A DNA stretch of 34,941 nt from an uncultured Thiotrichales bacterium (GTDB lineage: Bacteria; Pseudomonadota; Gammaproteobacteria; CAIRSR01): positions 1 through 34,941 of the forward strand of contig CAIJYR010000088.1 of assembly GCA_903824965.1 (NCBI GenBank). The letters are read 5' to 3'. Within the stretch, counting starts at the first letter, position 1. Each line of letters begins with the position of its first letter. Below, piece after piece: positions 24,105 through 33,834 of this stretch. The position numbers were made by a program, and so were the translations under genes. The notes below the pieces were generated by a model. It worked only from the letters and a program-made list of their open reading frames with translations. It had not been told where the DNA came from and ran no database searches.

Positions 24105-27002
24105 ATGATCCTCAAGAATTTCTTTAAACCACGCTGGCAGCACAGCAATCCCCAGGTTCGACGCCAAGCACTGGAAGAGTTGGCGGGCGACCCCACCGTG
24201 CTAACCGAGATGGTGCGCCGGGATCCCGACCCAGCTTTGCGGATCCTGGCCATCGGTTACCACACCGATCTCACCATCCTTGACCTTGTCACCCGAACTG
24301 ATGCCCAGCCAACGGTTCGGGAACGTGCCGTCTCGCGTTTGTGTGAGGTACTCGCCGCTCCCATCCCAGGAGGTCCCTCCCTCCAGGAACGAATCACATG
24401 GATCAAGCAGGCCGACACTCCGGTTCTGCTGGCCCATGTTCTTCGCCATGGCATAGAGTCGGCCGTGCGTCTTGCCGTCTTGGAGCGAATCACCGACGAT
24501 GAAGTGCTCGCTGCATCTGCGGTCGCAGATCCCGATGCACGGATACGGCTTGCCGCTGCCACACGTTTACAGGATCGAACCCTGCTCGAACGGGTGAGCA
24601 AGCTTTCCCGAAACCGTGACAAGGGGGTTCATCGTCTTCTCCAAGATCGCCTGAATGGGCTGATCGAGGCAGAAGAACGCCCTCGTCGACTGCGTGTGGT
24701 GCGTGAAAAATTGTGTGCAGACGTGGAAGCCCTCGGACGTCGAGGCCATTGGCGTGATGCAGCCGCACCGCTGGAGCGGTTGGAAAGTCGTTGGGGAGCG
24801 GCTGAAGGCGAAGCAGACCCTGACGTTTCGGAACGCTTTGCGGCGGCGGTGGCGATGGTTCGCCAGGGGCTTGCCGCAGAAGAGGTGCGCCGACGCGAAC
24901 AGGCACACATCGAAGAAGAACTGGCTTTGGTGCGCGACAAAAAGCATTCGATCTGCCGCATGGTCGAAGACCTTGCGACTGACCTTGCCAGCCGTGGCGA
25001 ACTGAGCCACGAGGATGCGAGCCTCGCCCGTACACTCCTGCGCACGGCAGAAACTGGATGGGTGCAAAGTGGTGTTTTGCCCGATCCGGAGGGATCCGCC
25101 CTCCGTGTACGTTTCGAGGGTGCTTGTTCCGTGATCGAGCACCGTTTGGGGAACTTGCTCCACCGCGCCGAACAACAGGCCACACGTCGTAGTCAATGTG
25201 CCCGCGCTGAACAGGCTTTGAACGAACAACGGATCGTAGAAGAGCGCACCCTCAAAGAGTGGCCCAAGGAGTGGCAGGCCCTCGGTGCGAACACAAACGA
25301 CGATCCAGAAGAGCATGATCTGATGCAACGCTTCCAGACGGCGATGCAACGATTGCGGGATCAGGGTCGCCTGGAACAGGATCGTCGTGGTCAGGCGTAT
25401 GCCAGTGCCGAGACGTCGGTTATCGAATTGGAACAAGCCTTAGAACAAGGTTCGTTGAAAACGGCGATCCCCGCCCTTAGCGCAGCCAAAACAGCCCTTG
25501 GGGATGTGCCTGTTGAGCCACGGACGGTGGCGTTACGAATCCGTGTTGAAATTGCTGCTACCGAGGTTCATAAATTGATCGAGTGGCAGCGCTGGGGCAA
25601 CGTCCGCGAGCGGGATCGACTCTGCGCAGAGGTCGAAGCCCTAGCGACTGAACCAGCAGAACCAGAGTCTTTGGCGGCCCAGATTCGGGAGATTCGTGAC
25701 GTATGGAACCGTTTGGGGCCGTTGGAACGCGATGCCTCTAACCAGGCGGAACGCTTTAACGCTGCTTGCGCAAAGGCATTTGAACCCTGCAGACTCCACT
25801 TTGCAGAGCAAGCGCGTCGACGGGAAGAAGCGGCCAAAGAACGCGAAGCACTGATCGCCCGCGTGGAGGCATTTACGGCGGGTGCCGATGGAAACGATCG
25901 CAGTGGGCGAAATGCGCAAGTCGCTGATAGTTTTCTACAAGAAATGCGCGAGGCGTGGCGGAATGCAGGCCCCATGGATCGGCGCACGCTGGTTCGCTTG
26001 CAAGAGCGTTTTACAGCGGCGCTGGAGCCACTGCAGCGGGAGGTACGACAGGCGCACCGAAATACCCTCAAGGAAAAAGAAAATCTTGTAGCGCGTGCAG
26101 AAGCGGCACAGAAACTGTTTGATCTGAGGGTTGCTGCTAACGAGATCAAACAGATCCAAATCGAATGGAAAGCCTTGGGGCACGCACCGCGTCGCCAAGA
26201 GCAGTCGCTATGGCGGCGGTTGCGAGCAGCCGCCAATGATGTTTTTGATCGTCGTCACGCTGAAGTGCTGGCACAAGAAGCGGAACGCAACACAGGTCGT
26301 GCAGCCCGTGAAGCCTTGTGCGAACAGCTCGAAAACCTTGCGCAACGCATCGAAGACACCCACCCGCACGAGGTTGCTACCCTAGAACAACAGTGGGCAA
26401 CTGCTGCTGTCGCACCACGGGAAGAAATGGCAGCCCTAGAGAACCGATTTCGGAAAGCACTTGCGGTGTACCAGGATGCGCTTGCCACTTTCCGCCGTCG
26501 TGCACGCTGGAAAGACGTGGAACAATGGGAAGTGCGTGGGCATCTGTGTACAGAATTAGAGACACTCGTAGGGTCGGATGCTCGTGATCCGGCGGTGGTT
26601 GAGGCGCTCTGTGGTCGTTGGAACGCCCTGGAACCCTGCACCGATCCGCGCATCACGGCACGTTTTGATCGTGCCTTGCAACCCCCCGCGATGGGTACGA
26701 TGCTGGACACGCAGGCGATGGATGCGTTAGAGATGGTGCTCATTCGCCTAGAAATTTTTGCAGGAATAGACTCTCCGCCAGAATCGGCACGGGTGCGACT
26801 GTCGCACCAGGTAAACCGTCTCGCGGCGGGTCTTGGTCAGGCACAGGAGGCTGTGAACCCTGAACAACGCCACAACCAGTTGATAGAACTGCTCCGCGCC
26901 TACCATGTCGCTGGCCCGATACCCGTAGCACTTCGCACCGTGTTGGAGTCGCGGCTTACACGCGTGCTGGCTGCCGTCCAGGAAACACAGGACTATCGTT
27001 GA
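24105..27002 (+). CDS. DUF349 domain protein, large coiled helical protein
   Basis: The 965-residue protein is almost entirely helical and very rich in Glu, Arg, Ala and Gln. The N-terminal 170 residues look like HEAT-type repeats (RRDPDPALRILAIGYHTDL; VADPDARIRLAAATRLQD). Several DUF349 modules follow, each with a W…G core: IREIRDVWNRLGPLER near 525, MREAWRNAGPMDR near 612, IEWKALGHAPRRQE near 685. No signal peptide or membrane segment, so cytoplasmic. Function of the family is unknown. A perfect TATAAT (24070–24075) lies 30 bases before ATG 24105, but no good -35 is seen; the Shine–Dalgarno is poor. Confidence 0.9.
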   Translation: MILKNFFKPRWQHSNPQVRRQALEELAGDPTVLTEMVRRDPDPALRILAIGYHTDLTILDLVTRTDAQPTVRERAVSRLCEVLAAPIPGGPSLQERITWIKQADTPVLLAHVLRHGIESAVRLAVLERITDDEVLAASAVADPDARIRLAAATRLQDRTLLERVSKLSRNRDKGVHRLLQDRLNGLIEAEERPRRLRVVREKLCADVEALGRRGHWRDAAAPLERLESRWGAAEGEADPDVSERFAAAVAMVRQGLAAEEVRRREQAHIEEELALVRDKKHSICRMVEDLATDLASRGELSHEDASLARTLLRTAETGWVQSGVLPDPEGSALRVRFEGACSVIEHRLGNLLHRAEQQATRRSQCARAEQALNEQRIVEERTLKEWPKEWQALGANTNDDPEEHDLMQRFQTAMQRLRDQGRLEQDRRGQAYASAETSVIELEQALEQGSLKTAIPALSAAKTALGDVPVEPRTVALRIRVEIAATEVHKLIEWQRWGNVRERDRLCAEVEALATEPAEPESLAAQIREIRDVWNRLGPLERDASNQAERFNAACAKAFEPCRLHFAEQARRREEAAKEREALIARVEAFTAGADGNDRSGRNAQVADSFLQEMREAWRNAGPMDRRTLVRLQERFTAALEPLQREVRQAHRNTLKEKENLVARAEAAQKLFDLRVAANEIKQIQIEWKALGHAPRRQEQSLWRRLRAAANDVFDRRHAEVLAQEAERNTGRAAREALCEQLENLAQRIEDTHPHEVATLEQQWATAAVAPREEMAALENRFRKALAVYQDALATFRRRARWKDVEQWEVRGHLCTELETLVGSDARDPAVVEALCGRWNALEPCTDPRITARFDRALQPPAMGTMLDTQAMDALEMVLIRLEIFAGIDSPPESARVRLSHQVNRLAAGLGQAQEAVNPEQRHNQLIELLRAYHVAGPIPVALRTVLESRLTRVLAAVQETQDYR

Positions 27003-27033
27003 CGCTTCGTCTCGCCTTCTTAGGAGAGGCCAT

Positions 27034-27077
27034 AGGCACCCAATAGACACCCAAAACACCCAATAAACACCTAAAGG
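27034..27077. repeat. Short imperfect CACCCAA repeat before mltB
   Basis: CACCCAATAGA, CACCCAAAA, CACCCAATAAA and CACCTAAAGG follow each other in the 86-base gap between the DUF349 and mltB genes. Period is 9–11 bases. No terminator hairpin is visible, so readthrough is possible. Confidence 0.6.
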
Positions 27078-27088
27078 TTGCACGCACT

Positions 27089-28096
27089 ATGTTGCTTCGC
27101 TTTTGTCGGATCTCTTCGTTGTTGGTCGTGGTCGTGCTGGGGTGGCCTCTTACGGGAGGCGCTGAGATGGCGACTGCACTGCCCCAAGTCAACGAGTTTA
27201 TCAGCGCAGTTGCAACACGCGACGGCTTTGCGGTTTCTGATCTACGAGCGACCTTCGATCAAGTGGTGCTGCGTCCAGAAATCATCGACACCATCACAAG
27301 GCCCGCAGAAGCCAAGCCCTGGTTCGAGTACCGTACGATATTTGTGACTCCCACAAGAATCGCAGGGGGCATTGCCTTCTGGCATGAATACCAGGACGCT
27401 TTGTCCCTTGCAGAAAAACGCTACGGTGTGGATCCTTCGGTGATCGTCGCCATCCTGGGTGTGGAGACACGCTATGGTGCAAAAACAGGCAGCTACCGCG
27501 TGATCGATGCATTGACGACGCTCGCTTTTCAATTTCCAAAGAGATCTGCCTTTTTCCGTGAACAATTAGAAGCCTATCTGGTTCTCACACGCAGTGAAGG
27601 CATCAATCCCCTGTTGCCCAAAGGTTCTTATGCAGGGGCGATGGGTCTGCCACAATTTATGCCGACCAGTTTTCGAGATTTTGCCGTTGACCTCAATGAG
27701 GATGGTCATCGCGATATTTGGAATGATCCCTGGGATGCAATTGGCAGTGTTGCCAATTATCTACACCAACATGGTTGGCAGCCGCGAGGACCCGTGGCAG
27801 TACAGGCGGCATTTATGCCAACCGTTGATCCTGGCGTGCTGTTGGGGAGCACCGATCAGGCACCGGATATGCCCCTGAGTCGTTTACGATCGCATGGATT
27901 GGAACCCGCAGAACCCATTGTGGGCAATCCGGCGGCCACGCTGTTGCGCTTAGACGGGCCTACGGCCCCCGAATACTGGATCGGTTTCCAGAATTTTTAT
28001 GCCATTACCCGCTATAACCACAGTCCCCTGTACGCGATGGCAGTCACCCAACTCGCCGGAGAGATCGCTACGGGGATAAAGTATGGCAAGCAGTAG
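27089..28096 (+). CDS. mltB: Lytic murein transglycosylase B
   Basis: The enzyme cleaves the glycan strand of peptidoglycan to give 1,6-anhydro ends. The 335-residue product has a signal sequence (about 1–25, no lipobox Cys in the usual place, so probably soluble or periplasmic rather than lipid-anchored). The catalytic Glu 126 lies in GVETRYG, followed by MltB motifs FFREQLEAYL, GSYAGAMGLPQFMPTSF and DIWNDPWDAIGSVANYL. Length is close to the SltB/MltB family norm. The start is only weakly supported by AAAGG about 13 bases upstream. The lpxK operon follows within 35 bases. Confidence 0.93.
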   Translation: MLLRFCRISSLLVVVVLGWPLTGGAEMATALPQVNEFISAVATRDGFAVSDLRATFDQVVLRPEIIDTITRPAEAKPWFEYRTIFVTPTRIAGGIAFWHEYQDALSLAEKRYGVDPSVIVAILGVETRYGAKTGSYRVIDALTTLAFQFPKRSAFFREQLEAYLVLTRSEGINPLLPKGSYAGAMGLPQFMPTSFRDFAVDLNEDGHRDIWNDPWDAIGSVANYLHQHGWQPRGPVAVQAAFMPTVDPGVLLGSTDQAPDMPLSRLRSHGLEPAEPIVGNPAATLLRLDGPTAPEYWIGFQNFYAITRYNHSPLYAMAVTQLAGEIATGIKYGKQ

Positions 28097-28130
28097 ACCG
28101 TAGCAAACGAATGTGAACAAATCGGGTACT

Positions 28131-29150
28131 ATGCAACGACCTCGGATGCCCTGGGCAGAACGATGGATCCAATCCGTCTGGTACGAAGATCATCCGATGG
28201 GGTGGATCCTTCGTCCGTTTGGTGCCCTCTTCTGCGTGGTCGTCCGAATTCGGCGTTGGGGGTATGTGCGGGGGTGGTTTGCGTCGTTACGGTTACCAGT
28301 GCCTGTGATCGTCGTTGGCAATCTGACCGTTGGGGGCACGGGCAAAACGCCCACTGTCCTCTGGATAGCGCAGTTCCTTGTGAGCCACGGTTGGCGACCG
28401 GGGGTTGTCAGCCGTGGATACGGTGGGCGCGTGGACGATCGGCCGCGCACCGTAGACCCAAGTGATTCTCCTACTGAGGTCGGTGATGAGCCGTTGTTGC
28501 TGGCACGTCGTTCGGGGGTACCTGTAGCGGTGTGTCGATGGCGCGGAAGGGCGGGTGCGTGGTTATACACCCAACACGGTTGCAATTGTCTGATCGCAGA
28601 CGATGGATTGCAACATTACGCACTAGAACGCGATCTTGAGATTGTCCTTCTCGATCGTACCCGAGGAACGAATGAGCGTTGTCTCCCCGCTGGGCCTTTT
28701 CGGGAACCCCTTCAGCGGTTGGCAGAGGTGCCCCTGCGAATCGCCTATGGCTCTTCCCTCCCTGGTGAACATGCCTTGACGCTCACGCCCTTGGATGCCG
28801 TTGCTCTTGCCGAGAACACCCCTCCCCGTTCGCTCGCAAGCTTTCGTGAGACCCTGGTACATGCTGTGGCGGGCATTGGTCATCCTCTGCGCTTTTTTTC
28901 GTTGCTGCGGGCCGCTGGGTTGTGCATCCTCGAACACCCTTTTCCTGATCACCACCCTTTTTGTCCCGAAGATTTGGACTTTGGTGATCCTTTGCCTGTG
29001 CTCATGACGGAAAAAGATGCCGTCAAGTGCTTTCCTTTTTCGAGGCCAGGACACTGGTACGTTCCGGTAAGCGCGGTTTTTTCGCCTGCCTTTGGAGCGG
29101 CCCTCCTCGCACACTTGCCTCCCCCACCACGAGACTGCCCCTATGGATAA
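28131..29150 (+). CDS. lpxK: Tetraacyldisaccharide 4'-kinase
   Basis: LpxK adds the 4'-phosphate to the lipid A precursor on the inner membrane. The product of about 339 residues has an N-terminal amphipathic/membrane helix, then [14 protein letters not shown] (Walker A), [28 protein letters not shown] (Walker B and catalytic Asp) and [10 protein letters not shown], all family signatures. The start is uncertain: GTG 28113, ATG 28131 and ATG 28146 are all in frame with weak ribosome sites; by analogy with known N-termini 28131 or 28146 is likely. The 3' end overlaps the Trm112-family gene by 8 bases. Confidence 0.95.
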   Translation: MQRPRMPWAERWIQSVWYEDHPMGWILRPFGALFCVVVRIRRWGYVRGWFASLRLPVPVIVVGNLTVGGTGKTPTVLWIAQFLVSHGWRPGVVSRGYGGRVDDRPRTVDPSDSPTEVGDEPLLLARRSGVPVAVCRWRGRAGAWLYTQHGCNCLIADDGLQHYALERDLEIVLLDRTRGTNERCLPAGPFREPLQRLAEVPLRIAYGSSLPGEHALTLTPLDAVALAENTPPRSLASFRETLVHAVAGIGHPLRFFSLLRAAGLCILEHPFPDHHPFCPEDLDFGDPLPVLMTEKDAVKCFPFSRPGHWYVPVSAVFSPAFGAALLAHLPPPPRDCPYG

Positions 29151-29322
29151 ACGTCTGCTTGACCTTCTCGTTTGCCCCGTTTGTAAGGGGCCATTGCGGT
29201 ATCATCGTGACGTGCAAGAATTGATTTGCAAAGCGGATCGCTTGGCCTACCCCATCCGAGACGGCATTCCGGTCATGCTCGAAGACGAAGCACGCAAATT
29301 GGGCGATACTGATGAGGTGTGA
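29143..29322 (+). CDS. Trm112 family protein (YcaR-like)
   Basis: The 59-residue protein begins [18 protein letters not shown] and contains [20 protein letters not shown], the full pattern of the Trm112/YcaR family. Only the first Cys pair (CPVC) is complete; the second zinc half is reduced to one Cys, as in many bacterial members. Its place between lpxK and kdsB is conserved in gammaproteobacteria. It overlaps lpxK by 8 bases and kdsB by 11 bases, indicating translational coupling. Confidence 0.93.
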   Translation: MDKRLLDLLVCPVCKGPLRYHRDVQELICKADRLAYPIRDGIPVMLEDEARKLGDTDEV

Positions 29323-30100
29323 GGTCGATTTTATTGTCATCATCCCAGCCCGTTACGCATCCACCCGTCTGCCTGGAAAACCCCTGAGGCTCATCCACGG
29401 CGAACCCATGATACGTCATGTGTACGATTGTGCTTTGGCGAGTGGTGCTGCGCGTACTGTGGTGGCAACCGATGATGATCGGATTTTGCGTGTGGCTACG
29501 GACTTTGGGGCCGAAGTGCTGATGACCAGCCCCCACCACCGTTCTGGCACAGAGCGTCTGGCTGAAGTGGTGGATTGTTTACAGTTGCCTGATACTAGCG
29601 TGGTCGTCAACCTCCAAGGGGACGAACCGCTGATGCCGGTTTCTCTGGTTCGTCAGGTGGCAACGGCCATGCACCAGCATACGACTGCCGCCCTTGCGAC
29701 TCTTTGCACCCCTATCCACAACACGGCCGATCTGTTCGATCCCCATGTGGTCAAAGTGGTGCGGGACGCAAAGGGGTATGCTACGTATTTTAGCCGCGCT
29801 CCCATTCCGTGGGATCGAGATGGTTTCCCGCTGCGTGGAGAAGACAGAGAACTGTCCAGCGGATCATACTACCGCCATATTGGTCTGTATGCGTACCGAG
29901 CCGATTTTATTCGCGCCTACCATACCCTTGCTCCTTCTCCCTGGGAAAGGCTGGAATCGTTGGAACAATTGCGTGCGATCTACCACGGGTGGCGCATTTA
30001 TGTAGAAGAGGCGATCACCACCCCTGGGCCAGGTGTAGATACAGAGGCTGATCTCGATCGGGTCAGGGCGATGTTCTCGACGAATAGAAGTGATTTTTGA
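29312..30100 (+). CDS. kdsB: 3-deoxy-manno-octulosonate cytidylyltransferase
   Basis: KdsB activates KDO as CMP-KDO for the inner core of lipopolysaccharide. The 262-residue product has [19 protein letters not shown] (nucleotide loop), [67 protein letters not shown] and [16 protein letters not shown], matching the family along its length. It is the last gene of the lpxK–Trm112–kdsB operon. ATG 29312 overlaps the end of the preceding gene. Confidence 0.97.
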   Translation: MRCEVDFIVIIPARYASTRLPGKPLRLIHGEPMIRHVYDCALASGAARTVVATDDDRILRVATDFGAEVLMTSPHHRSGTERLAEVVDCLQLPDTSVVVNLQGDEPLMPVSLVRQVATAMHQHTTAALATLCTPIHNTADLFDPHVVKVVRDAKGYATYFSRAPIPWDRDGFPLRGEDRELSSGSYYRHIGLYAYRADFIRAYHTLAPSPWERLESLEQLRAIYHGWRIYVEEAITTPGPGVDTEADLDRVRAMFSTNRSDF

Positions 30101-30431
30101 ATTCCATCAGCGAGAAACCGAGATAATACAATTGGTTCCGCTGTTTGGGGGAAAACGAGAATGTTCTTTTACATCCTTGCATCGTACAGTGATATGCTCT
30201 ATTGTTTCCATCATTGAGGGAATACATTGAGCAGCAAAAAGACCGATGAAACGCGCAGGTACGCTAACTTTTGTCTTGACGATTCCACTGGTTGTAAAGC
30301 CAGGGCAAGTTTGAGTCTTGATTAGTTACATGGAGGTAGGCAGCTGGTTGTATCACGCCACACTCGATATCGCAAGGTACGAGAGAAATGGCAGTACCAA
30401 TCCAAAGCATATACAACGAAAAAGGTGCATT
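30101..30431. other. Intergenic region after kdsB
   Basis: No gene is supported in these 331 bases. One weak promoter-like pair, TTGCAT and TATTGT 17 bases apart, lies around 30177–30206 on the plus strand. It could serve the two secreted-protein genes that follow. No terminator for the kdsB operon is evident. Confidence 0.5.
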
Positions 30432-30935
30432 ATGAAATATTCAAAAAGGTCGCTGCATGTGTCGATTGTTGCTGGTACAGTCGCAATGCTGATGGCTACA
30501 CCAACCTTTTCTGATACTCACGCACATGCTGTACCTCCTGTGCCGTTTACTATGGCAACGGTAAAACCTTACGTTGATGAAGTTCATGGTTTCTTTTTGG
30601 CCATGCAAGGTGTGAAGACATCATCAGATGCCACGGTGCTCGCCATGAAGTTGAAAAGCGATTTACAAAAAATGGCGTACCAGCATAATCAAATTGAGGT
30701 TGCACTGAGTCAACTAGGGCCTGCGCTGGCAGCAAACAAAGGTACTCCTGAGATGAAACAGGCCCTAGACTACTGGGCTCATCTTGGGAGCGAAGGCCCT
30801 GCTATGGAAGCCCAAATGGATCGGATTGTCAAATTAGCGCCAAACCTTGCGGACATATTCCATCATTTTATCACTATACAGGAAAGTGATGTGCCACCAA
30901 TAGCCAGAAAGCACGTACACCGACGCAACCAATAA
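30432..30935 (+). CDS. Secreted protein of unknown function, helical
   Basis: The 167-residue product has a signal peptide (residues 1–27, ending TFSD) and a mature domain predicted mostly helical (VDEVHGFFLAMQGVKTS; ATVLAMKLKSDLQKMAYQHNQIEVAL). Its last residues are basic and His-rich (ARKHVHRRNQ). I recognise no family. AAGGTG about 5 bases before ATG 30432 sets the start; the frame is open back to 30318. It lies 34 bases upstream of the next secreted protein gene in the same direction, so the two may work together. Confidence 0.7.
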   Translation: MKYSKRSLHVSIVAGTVAMLMATPTFSDTHAHAVPPVPFTMATVKPYVDEVHGFFLAMQGVKTSSDATVLAMKLKSDLQKMAYQHNQIEVALSQLGPALAANKGTPEMKQALDYWAHLGSEGPAMEAQMDRIVKLAPNLADIFHHFITIQESDVPPIARKHVHRRNQ

Positions 30936-30969
30936 CGAACAACCCTGAACACAACAGTGAGGGCTGAAA

Positions 30970-31950
30970 ATGATCAAAAGATCTTTCAAGATTAGCAAAT
31001 TCGCTACTGTGTTGGCGCTTTCTTTTGTGATGCTGACGGACGCGAGTGCACATTGTAAATGGTATGACGCACCCTGTAAGGCAAGGCAAGCTGCAGAGAA
31101 GGCTGCAGCTGCTGCTGCCGAGGCACTCAAAGAAGACGCTGTGCCCTTTGAGAAAAATGAGCTGCGTGATTATCAGAACGATACACTCAATGCGTATCAA
31201 AATGCGACAGCAACAGTAAAGAGTGGTTATCAACAATCGGTCAATATGGTAAATACGCTGATAAACGATGCGTTGGATCAACTCTTCAGAGCCAGCGCAC
31301 GCAGTTTTACCAGCAGAAATTCACAAGCGATCATGGCCTTGCGCACTAGAATGGCTGCTCTCCAGAATGATGTTGCGGGGATGGCTGCACTCCATCGCGT
31401 CATTGCGGCAATCGCTACGAAAGCACTAGGTTCCGATGATGTGAATGATATGATTCTGCTTGGCCAAAAGATTGGATTTGTTGCAAATCAACAAGGCCAA
31501 ATCGTTCTTAGTGGCATTACCAATTCTTCATGGGGTATTTCTTATGGTATTGGTGCTGCCGCAGGTGTGGGTGTGAACGAAAGCTACGGACTCGCCATGA
31601 GCACTGTGCAGACAAATGGTAACTACACCTTCGGTTTTATTCGATCGGTTGGTGGATCCATTTCGCCGGATCTTGATGCAGGATCAGGACAGATCGGTCT
31701 GTGGTGGGCACCACAACCTGTCAATCAACAGGGTGGTCCTTCGGTAGGTTTTGGGGGTGGGGCAGCACTGGATGTGGGTGGAGAGGTAGATTTTTCATGG
31801 AGCGTTCCAACAACATTACCCAACGCCGCAAATGCAGTGCCTGGAATCTCCCTGATTTTCACATTCCCCTTGGTGCCGACTGAGGTGCCTACACATGTCG
31901 AATATGGCTGGAACATTAGTGGTGGTTATTCATGGGTGAATGTTCTCTAA
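30970..31950 (+). CDS. Secreted protein, helical N-terminal part and beta-rich C-terminal domain
   Basis: The 326-residue product has a signal peptide (about 1–27, ending SAHC). An Ala/Glu/Gln-rich helical region (about 35–130) contains a Cys pair (CKWYDAPC). The C-terminal half is rich in Gly, Ser, Val and aromatic residues with alternating polarity (SSWGISYGIGAAAGVGVNESYG; GGGAALDVGGEVDFSWSVP), probably a beta-sandwich or barrel. I recognise no family. The helix-plus-beta design recalls pore-forming or surface-binding proteins, but this is inference. GAGGG lies about 7 bases before ATG 30970. Confidence 0.72.
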   Translation: MIKRSFKISKFATVLALSFVMLTDASAHCKWYDAPCKARQAAEKAAAAAAEALKEDAVPFEKNELRDYQNDTLNAYQNATATVKSGYQQSVNMVNTLINDALDQLFRASARSFTSRNSQAIMALRTRMAALQNDVAGMAALHRVIAAIATKALGSDDVNDMILLGQKIGFVANQQGQIVLSGITNSSWGISYGIGAAAGVGVNESYGLAMSTVQTNGNYTFGFIRSVGGSISPDLDAGSGQIGLWWAPQPVNQQGGPSVGFGGGAALDVGGEVDFSWSVPTTLPNAANAVPGISLIFTFPLVPTEVPTHVEYGWNISGGYSWVNVL

Positions 31951-31967
31951 GCAGAGGGAATCGAAAC

Positions 31968-31996
31968 GCCACCCTTGCAGGGATGCTTGGGGTGGC
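31968..31996. terminator. Hairpin between convergent genes, possible bidirectional terminator
   Basis: GCCACCC (31968–31974) pairs with GGGTGGC (31990–31996) around a 15-base loop in the 66-base gap between two convergent genes. T-runs after it are poor on both strands, so termination strength is uncertain. Confidence 0.5.
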
Positions 31997-32016
31997 TGTA
32001 ATCGCTTTGAATCCTA

Positions 32017-32811
32017 TTATTCTTCCAGCAATGGCCAGGGATGGAGTAAGTCCGTAAAGCCGTTCTGATCCAAAATATGCCCCCATGCTGAATCTTGTTG
32101 TAGGGCGGCCAGATGGTGATTGAAACTTGCAATGTCTTCTTGAGAGAACATTTGCTTCGATAGTACAGTAGATATAGGAGCAATACCCACAGCTCGTTCT
32201 AAAATATCAATCTGATCCATAATGCCTTCTGCACGAAAATCATAAATATCAGACAAACTAGAAATAATCGCAGCATCTACCTGTCCTAAGATGAGAGAGC
32301 GTAGAATGTCGCCTTTTGATTCGAATCGTTGCAGCGTGATCTTGTCCGCCTTTCTGCACTTTTCTGGCAGTCGATACGGATTGCTGGCACGAATGCCTAT
32401 CACCTTGCCATTCAGATCGGATATTTTATTGAATGGAACTTTCTCTCCCTTTCTTATGATAACAATATTGTATTCGATAATGATTGGGTCAGTGATCAAG
32501 CCTACATCTAGTGCTTCTGTCGTACGGTATAGAGCCGCGACAACGCCAAGTTTCCCATCCTTAAGAAATCGAATAGCATCTCTGGAACGCATATTAATGA
32601 AATGATGTTCGCAACCCATACGATTCAAGACTTCATCAAGCGTCTCAGCAACGATACCTGTCGGCACTCCCCATTCGGTTCTGCCATAGAGATTAATCGG
32701 AAGTGCAACCAACTTTTTGCGATCGGGCGATACGCAAGTCTCCTGTGCGAAACCATGAAACGTGATTGAGAATAACAGCAGCATTGTCAAAGAACGAACG
32801 AATTGGTTCAT
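32017..32811 (-). CDS. Periplasmic solute-binding protein, SBP_bac_3 type
   Basis: The 264-residue product has a signal peptide (about 1–22, ending GFAQ) and the two-lobe fold of amino-acid-type binding proteins: GIVAETLDEVLNRMG, MRSRDAIRFLKDGKLGVVAAL, the hinge region ISDLNGKVIGIRASNPYRLP, and LILGQVDAAIISSLSDI. Two Cys (CVSPDRKK and CEHH) are near the N-terminus. No permease or ATPase genes are close. Its ATG overlaps the stop of the pentapeptide-repeat gene (ATGA), so it is translated from the same mRNA. With such partners it may be a sensor or accessory protein rather than a transporter part. Confidence 0.85.
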   Translation of the reverse strand: MNQFVRSLTMLLLFSITFHGFAQETCVSPDRKKLVALPINLYGRTEWGVPTGIVAETLDEVLNRMGCEHHFINMRSRDAIRFLKDGKLGVVAALYRTTEALDVGLITDPIIIEYNIVIIRKGEKVPFNKISDLNGKVIGIRASNPYRLPEKCRKADKITLQRFESKGDILRSLILGQVDAAIISSLSDIYDFRAEGIMDQIDILERAVGIAPISTVLSKQMFSQEDIASFNHHLAALQQDSAWGHILDQNGFTDLLHPWPLLEE

Positions 32812-33824
32812 AGCACTGTTCCATTACGCATTATAGAATCAGTACCCTTCTGATCGTCACGATAAAGACCTGGCTTTATCGGAAGCGTTGAAGGCGGGTT
32901 AGGAATCGGATTTGCGGGTATAGTAGCATTGGGTGTTTGTAGCGAGTCCTCTGGTTTTTGGCAAACGCCAATACTGCCGTCTGACATAATCGTACCACAT
33001 AGATTGGCATCGCGTAGGATCACATTCGTCATTCGCGCACCACTGAAGTTGGCCTGACGTAGGTCGGCCCCCTGTAAGTTAACAACATCAAGTGTGGCAC
33101 CACGAAAATCGGCCATGCGCAGATCGGCGCTGCGGAAATTCGTATGGCTGATTGTGGCAGCGTTGAACGATGCACCTTCTAGTATAGTTCCGATAAAAAT
33201 AGATCCCTCAAGACTAGAATCTCGCAAGATCGCATGAGTCATCACTGCATTTTGTAAATCTGTACTGCCCATCGTAACACCGATCAGTTTTGTGCCACGC
33301 AGGTTGGCATTGCGTAGATTGGCGTTGCTGAGATCGGAGGCAGAGAGTTCGGCATTTTCCAGCACGGCAGTTGAGAGATCTGCATGACGTAAATCACTGT
33401 TAGACAAATTGGCACGAGACAGATTGGCCATTTGCATATTGGTATGACGGAGTACCGATCGGAACATACTCGCGTCTTCAAGATAGGCATTTCTAAGATT
33501 TGATCCTTCTAAGGAAGACCATTCCATGCGCGTGAAGTCCAAGGTAGTATCACTTAGATTAACAGAATCTAGAACTGACCACGATAGATTAGCACCGAAT
33601 AAATACGAACCAGAGTAATCGCCTCCAGTTAAATCAAGCTTTGACAGATCAGCGTACCGTAAATCACACATCTGGCAGGATGTGTGGGAGATGACCCTGT
33701 CACGGTATAATTCGGATGGTCGTGTTTCACTCGCACAAGAGCACAGACAGACTGCCAGGATAGCGAACATCGTCGCATAATTTTTATTCAGATCCCTGGT
33801 TAGACAATGGATGACGCTGGTCAT
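32808..33824 (-). CDS. Pentapeptide-repeat lipoprotein
   Basis: The 338-residue product begins with a charged n-region, a hydrophobic run and a lipobox-like LCSC (Cys 30). About 45 pentapeptide units of A(D/N)LXX type follow (LSRANLSNSDLRHADL; NLQGADLRQANF), which fold as a right-handed four-sided beta-helix. A Pro-rich tail (IPANPIPNPPSTLP) ends it. Such proteins can act as scaffolds or mimic DNA; the export signal argues for an envelope role. ATG 33824 starts 10 bases after the secretin stop, and the stop overlaps the next gene's ATG, so the three are one operon. Confidence 0.85.
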   Translation of the reverse strand: MTSVIHCLTRDLNKNYATMFAILAVCLCSCASETRPSELYRDRVISHTSCQMCDLRYADLSKLDLTGGDYSGSYLFGANLSWSVLDSVNLSDTTLDFTRMEWSSLEGSNLRNAYLEDASMFRSVLRHTNMQMANLSRANLSNSDLRHADLSTAVLENAELSASDLSNANLRNANLRGTKLIGVTMGSTDLQNAVMTHAILRDSSLEGSIFIGTILEGASFNAATISHTNFRSADLRMADFRGATLDVVNLQGADLRQANFSGARMTNVILRDANLCGTIMSDGSIGVCQKPEDSLQTPNATIPANPIPNPPSTLPIKPGLYRDDQKGTDSIMRNGTVL

Positions 33825-33834
33825 AGAGACATTC

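Noticed and set aside
24490-25436. Long minus-strand open frames inside the DUF349 gene
   Set aside because: They are antisense to a clear coding frame with strong helical protein signal and show no family pattern or ribosome site.
30101-30431. tRNA or small RNA gene after kdsB
   Set aside because: No cloverleaf, TTCGANNC-like loop or strong hairpin with U-tract could be found by eye.
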